A stretch of DNA of 16,001 nucleotides, taken from the NCBI GenBank assembly GCA_009886815.1, contig QXYP01000183.1, positions 1 to 16,001 on the forward strand, read 5' to 3'. Positions 14,122 through 16,001 of this stretch are shown piece by piece; position 1 is the stretch's first letter; each line of letters opens with the position of its first letter. The position numbers and the translations under genes were made by a program. This DNA is from Halieaceae bacterium. GTDB taxonomy: Bacteria; Pseudomonadota; Gammaproteobacteria; Pseudomonadales; Halieaceae. The notes beneath the pieces were generated by a model. That model did no database searches, was not told the origin of the DNA, and worked only from the letters and a program-made list of their open reading frames with translations.

Positions 14122-15444
14122 TCAGGCAACCGCCATATTGGCCTGTTTGAGCTCCCCAAGCGCGGTGAAAAACTCCTCGCGCCTTGCTTTCAGTCGTTGG
14201 CGCGCCTGCTGCATCTCGGCACGGAGGTCTTCTCTCCGGGCTCGCAAATCGCGCATCAGTTCTTCCTGGGTAACGTCCATACGTTGGCGGGCAGCGGCCA
14301 TGCTGTCGGCTCCTGCCTGACGTATTTGGTGCGTGAGCCTGGTCTTTTCCAACTTGAACTGGTCCCAGGCCTTGGCGGCAGCAAGCCATTCATCGCCCAA
14401 TGTCGCCAGTTTGTCCTCCCATTGTTGCCAGATCACGGAGCGCGATTTTGCTTTGGTATCGCGAACTTTACGACGGGCAATAATTTGCGCCTCTTGCCAG
14501 CGGCTCGCGCGGTTGAGTCCTTGCACTAGCCCTAGCCCTCTTAGCGCTAGAATGGCGTAGCGTGTTGGATCGAGCACCCAGCCACTCCAGCCAAACCCGT
14601 TGCGAAAATCCCTCGGGTAGTCGTGATGATCGGCATGGTGATTGCCCTCTCCCAGAGGGCCCAACCAGACGTAGTTGTTTTGGGCAGAGCTCATAAGGCC
14701 TTTTTTGAAGCCCCACATATGCGTCACGCTGTTCACGGTCCACGTATTGTGTTGTGCGAGCACGAAACCTGCGCTGCCCGCCAATAACATGCAGAAACCT
14801 CCCAGCCAGCCGGCCAATACGATGCCCAGCCCAATGGGCAATACAAAGTTGGCCACAATGATGAGTGGAAGGTAGTGCTTGTCCTGCCAAACAATGGCGG
14901 GATGTGCCTTGGCTTTAAGGGCCGCATCAAACTCGCGGGAAAAAGGGTGGTTAAATAAATAGGTGAGCATGTGTGACCACAAAAAATTGCGCCAACTGGT
15001 GCTAAACCAAGTGGCAGAGTAGGGGTCGAGGTGGTGTTGGCCGGTTTTATCGACTGAATGGTGAATGACGTGCTGCGCCGACCATCGGCGCACGCTGCCC
15101 TGCACCGCAAAAAGCTGCAATGCCAAGAAGATGATGTGCGTAGGTAATCGAACGTCTTTTGCCGCGCCATGGGCAATAAGCCGGTGGGAATATACGGTTG
15201 TTGATAGTGCGCCAATGAAGGCATGGATGAGTGTCCAGGCCAGCATCACTTGCCAAAGGCCTGCCGGGGCAAAGATATAAGCAATGGGGGTTAGGAGTAA
15301 AACGAGCACGTGACTAATAACCAGAAAAGAACCAATGCCCCAATCGACGCTGAAACCCGCCTCAAAAATGTCTGAAAAACGCCGATAAAGCGGTTTGGGG
15401 GTGGCGGCTGTGGGGTGACTCGATGACATGCTTTTGAATTCCAT
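14122..15444 (-). CDS. Acyl-CoA delta-9-type fatty acid desaturase with C-terminal helical tail
   Basis: A 440-residue integral membrane di-iron desaturase that should insert a cis double bond into saturated fatty acyl chains using O2. The three histidine boxes are intact: HRLIAH at 87-92, HVIHH at 125-129 and HHADHH at 269-274. His242 in NSVTHMWG matches an extra ligand of SCD-type enzymes. Hydrophobic segments lie near 38-60, 64-83, 103-115, 190-211 and 213-231. After about residue 320 comes a tail of roughly 120 residues, rich in Arg, Glu, Gln and Ala (QWEDKL, ARREDLRAEMQQARQRLKARREE) and strongly predicted to be coiled coil. Ordinary bacterial acyl-CoA desaturases end soon after the third box. 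The electron donor is not encoded nearby. The start may be 15444 or the ATG at 15429, which has GGA upstream; neither is decisive. Confidence 0.92.
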   Translation of the reverse strand: MEFKSMSSSHPTAATPKPLYRRFSDIFEAGFSVDWGIGSFLVISHVLVLLLTPIAYIFAPAGLWQVMLAWTLIHAFIGALSTTVYSHRLIAHGAAKDVRLPTHIIFLALQLFAVQGSVRRWSAQHVIHHSVDKTGQHHLDPYSATWFSTSWRNFLWSHMLTYLFNHPFSREFDAALKAKAHPAIVWQDKHYLPLIIVANFVLPIGLGIVLAGWLGGFCMLLAGSAGFVLAQHNTWTVNSVTHMWGFKKGLMSSAQNNYVWLGPLGEGNHHADHHDYPRDFRNGFGWSGWVLDPTRYAILALRGLGLVQGLNRASRWQEAQIIARRKVRDTKAKSRSVIWQQWEDKLATLGDEWLAAAKAWDQFKLEKTRLTHQIRQAGADSMAAARQRMDVTQEELMRDLRARREDLRAEMQQARQRLKARREEFFTALGELKQANMAVA

Positions 15445-15913
15445 TTCTAGGGAGCAAATAAGGGGTGACTGATACTTTATGCGACGCCTGTTGTTAAAAC
15501 GTTTTGAGATTTACATGCCATCGGATTTGCTAGGTTTCCTTGGTCTGTAAAACTGGCAGCAACACGACCCCCTGATGCCCTGCACAAGGCAAGTTGCTAG
15601 GCGGGTTGTGGCGATGCCTTAGAACCAATTCAGGCACTGATTCTTCGGAACTATTGCCCTCTCGACCCCAGTGTAGCCGAGTCAGCCTCAGCGTGAAAAG
15701 CGCCGAGTCATAAATAGTTAATGAGCCGGGTGCCTAGCATAGCCATAAAAACGCTTGCCCTGAAAGTGTTCGAAATAGAATAGGTTCATGCAAGCGATAG
15801 GGCTGGGGTGTTGCCTGTGCAGCCATCAGAAAATAGCAGCCTTTTAGGCGTAATATGCAGACGGCTGGGCGTTGGTGTTTTTAGAAAACGATTTTATTTC
15901 TAGGTTTAGTGCC
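15445..15913. other. Long intergenic region upstream of the desaturase gene
   Basis: About 470 bases with no supported gene. A 23-codon frame at 15479-15550 (starts MRRLLLKRFEIY) follows an AGGGGTGA but is too short to trust. A 10-base palindrome AAAACGTTTT is at 15496-15505. A 9-base direct repeat GCCGAGTCA is at 15676-15684 and 15702-15710. The desaturase promoter should lie near the left end. A small RNA is possible but nothing shows it. Confidence 0.35.
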
Positions 15914-15919
15914 TATAAT
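15914..15919 (+). promoter_or_regulatory. Consensus -10 box TATAAT
   Basis: A perfect TATAAT lies 45 bases before an ATG at 15965 that has AAAGGAAAG upstream. The region 16-18 bases before it (around 15890-15897) matches TTGACA poorly, so an activator may be needed if the promoter is real. It would drive a gene starting at or beyond the window edge. Confidence 0.45.
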
Positions 15920-15964
15920 CTGTCACATAACACAACGCTGATTACTCAAAGGAAAGTAGGGACG

Positions 15965-16000
15965 ATGATGTATTTTAAGGAAGGTTGCGAAGTTGGTTGA
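15965..16000 (+). CDS. Very short ORF (possible leader peptide) at the window edge
   Basis: ATG at 15965 reads MMYFKEGCEVG and stops at TGA 15998-16000. It has a good AAAGGAAAG ribosome site. A second Shine-Dalgarno-like AAGGAAGG at 15977-15984 lies 8 bases before a TTG at 15993, so the main gene may begin there and run beyond the window. Whether the 11-codon frame is a leader, or the first ribosome site belongs to something else, cannot be decided from one edge. Confidence 0.25.
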   Translation: MMYFKEGCEVG

Positions 16001-16001
16001 T

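Noticed and set aside
15479..15550. 23-codon plus frame starting MRRLLLKRFEIY
   Set aside because: Too short and only a weak upstream purine stretch; no other support.

Overview
The window looks like part of a chromosome from an aerobic, probably marine, gammaproteobacterium. This rests on the mid-range base composition, the TrmL, Nudix and YciI housekeeping proteins, a DmpEFG-type meta-cleavage lower pathway, an aerobic membrane desaturase, and the style of the oxidoreductases. A Cellvibrionales/Halieaceae-like or Spongiibacteraceae-like source is my guess and was not computed. There is no rRNA, tRNA, CRISPR array, transposase or phage gene, so this is gene-dense chromosome and not an obvious mobile island.

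Layout. 1-1251: the possible tail of an upstream gene, then an orphan polytopic membrane protein (+). 1273-6615: a minus-strand block. Reading in its own direction it holds a ferric-reductase-like membrane protein lacking two expected heme histidines, a 90-base gap with a plausible promoter and operator, then three overlapping genes: two paralogous PYROXD2/phytoene-desaturase-like flavoproteins and a GcvT-family folate-binding protein. 6809-9021: small or housekeeping genes: a two-helix membrane peptide (+), a YciI-like protein (-), trmL (+, GTG start) and a Nudix hydrolase with a split Nudix box (+, GTG start). 9321-10433: an Old Yellow Enzyme family reductase (+, TTG start with a good Shine-Dalgarno). 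10549-10770: a small basic protein (-). 11149-14011: 2-oxopent-4-enoate hydratase, acetylating acetaldehyde dehydrogenase and 4-hydroxy-2-oxovalerate aldolase (+). 14122-15444: an acyl-CoA-type delta-9 desaturase with a long charged helical tail (-). 15445-16001: about 520 bases without a clear gene, ending in a consensus -10 box and a very short ORF at the window edge.

How the genes work together. The three plus-strand genes at 11149-14011 form the complete lower branch that turns 2-hydroxypenta-2,4-dienoate into pyruvate and acetyl-CoA. This is the common end of meta-cleavage of aromatic compounds and of the steroid A/B ring. The upstream ring-cleaving dioxygenase and hydrolase are not in this window, so the substrate is unknown. 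The minus-strand operon at 1273-5649 is the least explained part. Two flavin amine-oxidase-fold proteins translationally coupled to a tetrahydrofolate-dependent C1-transfer protein suggest oxidation or demethylation of an unknown small or lipophilic substrate. This is the best candidate for an undescribed system, but its function cannot be read from sequence alone.
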